Shown: positions 6,619 through 7,424 of the stretch, in pieces
Layout of the letters: every line of letters begins with the position of its first letter
Position numbering within the stretch: position 1 is the stretch's first letter
Origin: Woeseiaceae bacterium
GTDB taxonomy: Bacteria > Pseudomonadota > Gammaproteobacteria > Steroidobacterales > Woeseiaceae
Reading direction: 5' to 3'
Length of the DNA stretch: 7,424 nt
Assembly: GCA_022866645.1 (NCBI GenBank)
Contig: JALHUQ010000065.1
Location: 1-7,424, forward strand
Notes under the pieces: generated by a model
Databases searched by the model: none
The model's input: the letters and a program-made list of their open reading frames with translations, nothing else
What the model was told of the DNA's origin: nothing
Program-made: the position numbers and the translations under genes

Positions 6619-7424
6619 ATGAACCTACCCGAGCTTCAGAATATCCGTATCTTTCAAAAACTTGGCCGCGTTGATGCCAAGTCGCTGGCGAGCTGCGATC
6701 AGTTACTTTTGATACTACCGGCCAAGCCCGCAACGAGTCATTTCAATCAGCTCCCGGAAGGCCGAAAAATGCAGCAGGTACTGCGTCGCTCAGCGCCCGA
6801 CTCGACGCCCACTTTCACAACTCGACTTGCGAACCAGCGACAAACGCTGGTCGTCGCCGGAACATTGGACAAGGACGCAAGTGCCTACGATCAGTTATCT
6901 CTGGGACGCAAGCTCGTCGCCGCGGCGTGTCACCAAAATGCGGGCAGCCTCGGAATCGCGGTGATTGGCTTTGACAGCACTCGGCAAGCAATCATTTTCA
7001 ACAATATGGTCGCTGCAGCCCTCGCGGCTGCCTTTCTGTTGCCATCCTACCGGAGCAAGAAATCACCGCCCGTCATCAAGTCACTGCGACTGCTCGGCGC
7101 TGATGAGAAAGTCGATACCGCAAGAACTGAAGCCGAAGCCAAAGGCAATAATCTGGCGCGCTGGCTGGCGACGATGCCACCGAACAAGCTTAACGCGGTC
7201 AGTTACGCAGACCTTATTAGCGCACTGGCGACGTCCAGCGGCTGGGCCTACAAACGATTCAATACCAAAGAACTGACAAAACTGGGCGCCGGTGCGTTCG
7301 TCGCTGTTGCCCAAGGCAATGACGACGACAGCGCGGGAATCATCCGACTTCGGTATCGGCCCGGCAAGAAGACTGCCAAGGCCGATCTCGGGCTGGTCGG
7401 CAAAGGTATTATTTTTGATACCGG
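6619..7424 (+). CDS. M17-family leucyl aminopeptidase, N-terminal part
   Basis: The frame opens at an ATG with a good AGGA site and runs without a stop to the right edge, giving 268 residues of a protein that should be roughly 450-500 long. The M17 family removes N-terminal amino acids from peptides in the cytoplasm using two metal ions. Residues 1 to about 140 are the variable N-terminal domain. The peptidase domain begins near residue 175 (NNLARWLATMPPNKL, the family's N-L-x3-PPN region) and continues through KLGAGAFVAVAQGN (221-234) and IIRLRYRPG (241-249). The last residues, LVGKGIIFDT, hold the metal-binding Lys262 and Asp267, equivalent to E. coli PepA Lys270 and Asp275. The remaining ligands and the NTDAEGR motif lie beyond the window. 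It is divergent from aceE with 178 bases between. Whether it is the PepA orthologue or another M17 paralogue cannot be decided here, so no symbol is given. Confidence 0.92.
   Translation, partial: MNLPELQNIRIFQKLGRVDAKSLASCDQLLLILPAKPATSHFNQLPEGRKMQQVLRRSAPDSTPTFTTRLANQRQTLVVAGTLDKDASAYDQLSLGRKLVAAACHQNAGSLGIAVIGFDSTRQAIIFNNMVAAALAAAFLLPSYRSKKSPPVIKSLRLLGADEKVDTARTEAEAKGNNLARWLATMPPNKLNAVSYADLISALATSSGWAYKRFNTKELTKLGAGAFVAVAQGNDDDSAGIIRLRYRPGKKTAKADLGLVGKGIIFDT

Noticed and set aside
6491..6733. 80-residue minus-strand open frame across the divergent intergenic region
   Set aside because: It overlaps the start of the M17 peptidase and both candidate promoters, has no recognisable domain, and would separate aceE from its promoter region.

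Overview
This window looks like ordinary housekeeping sequence from a moderately GC-rich proteobacterium. Three points favour a gammaproteobacterium or a close relative: a homodimeric, 887-residue AceE-type E1; an E2 whose lipoyl domains carry the PDLGDF motif; and an E3 that has its own N-terminal lipoyl domain. The adjacent M17 peptidase resembles, from memory, the family members seen near Xanthomonadales, but the lineage assignment is an inference.

Layout from left to right. (1) Positions 2-382, plus strand: the C-terminal end of an APC-superfamily amino acid permease cut by the left edge. (2) Positions 400-6440, minus strand: a compact three-gene pyruvate dehydrogenase operon transcribed right to left as aceE (E1), aceF (E2), lpdA (E3). 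(3) Positions 6441-6618: a 178-base divergent intergenic region with weak candidate promoters for both directions and a perfect TCAGAA-N4-TTCTGA inverted repeat in the aceE leader. (4) Positions 6619-7424, plus strand: the N-terminal part of an M17 leucyl aminopeptidase cut by the right edge.

The three operon genes encode all the catalytic components of one complex. E1 decarboxylates pyruvate and reductively acetylates the lipoyl arms. E2 transfers the acetyl group to CoA. E3 reoxidises the dihydrolipoyl groups with FAD and NAD+. Every key catalytic residue I looked for is present. The genes are tightly packed: 18 bases between aceE and aceF, and a one-base TAGTG overlap between aceF and lpdA.

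I found no RNA gene, mobile element, CRISPR array, frameshift or pseudogene, and no convincing previously undescribed system. The points most worth a second look are the regulatory palindrome upstream of aceE (no PdhR-type box is visible) and the extra lipoyl domain on E3.
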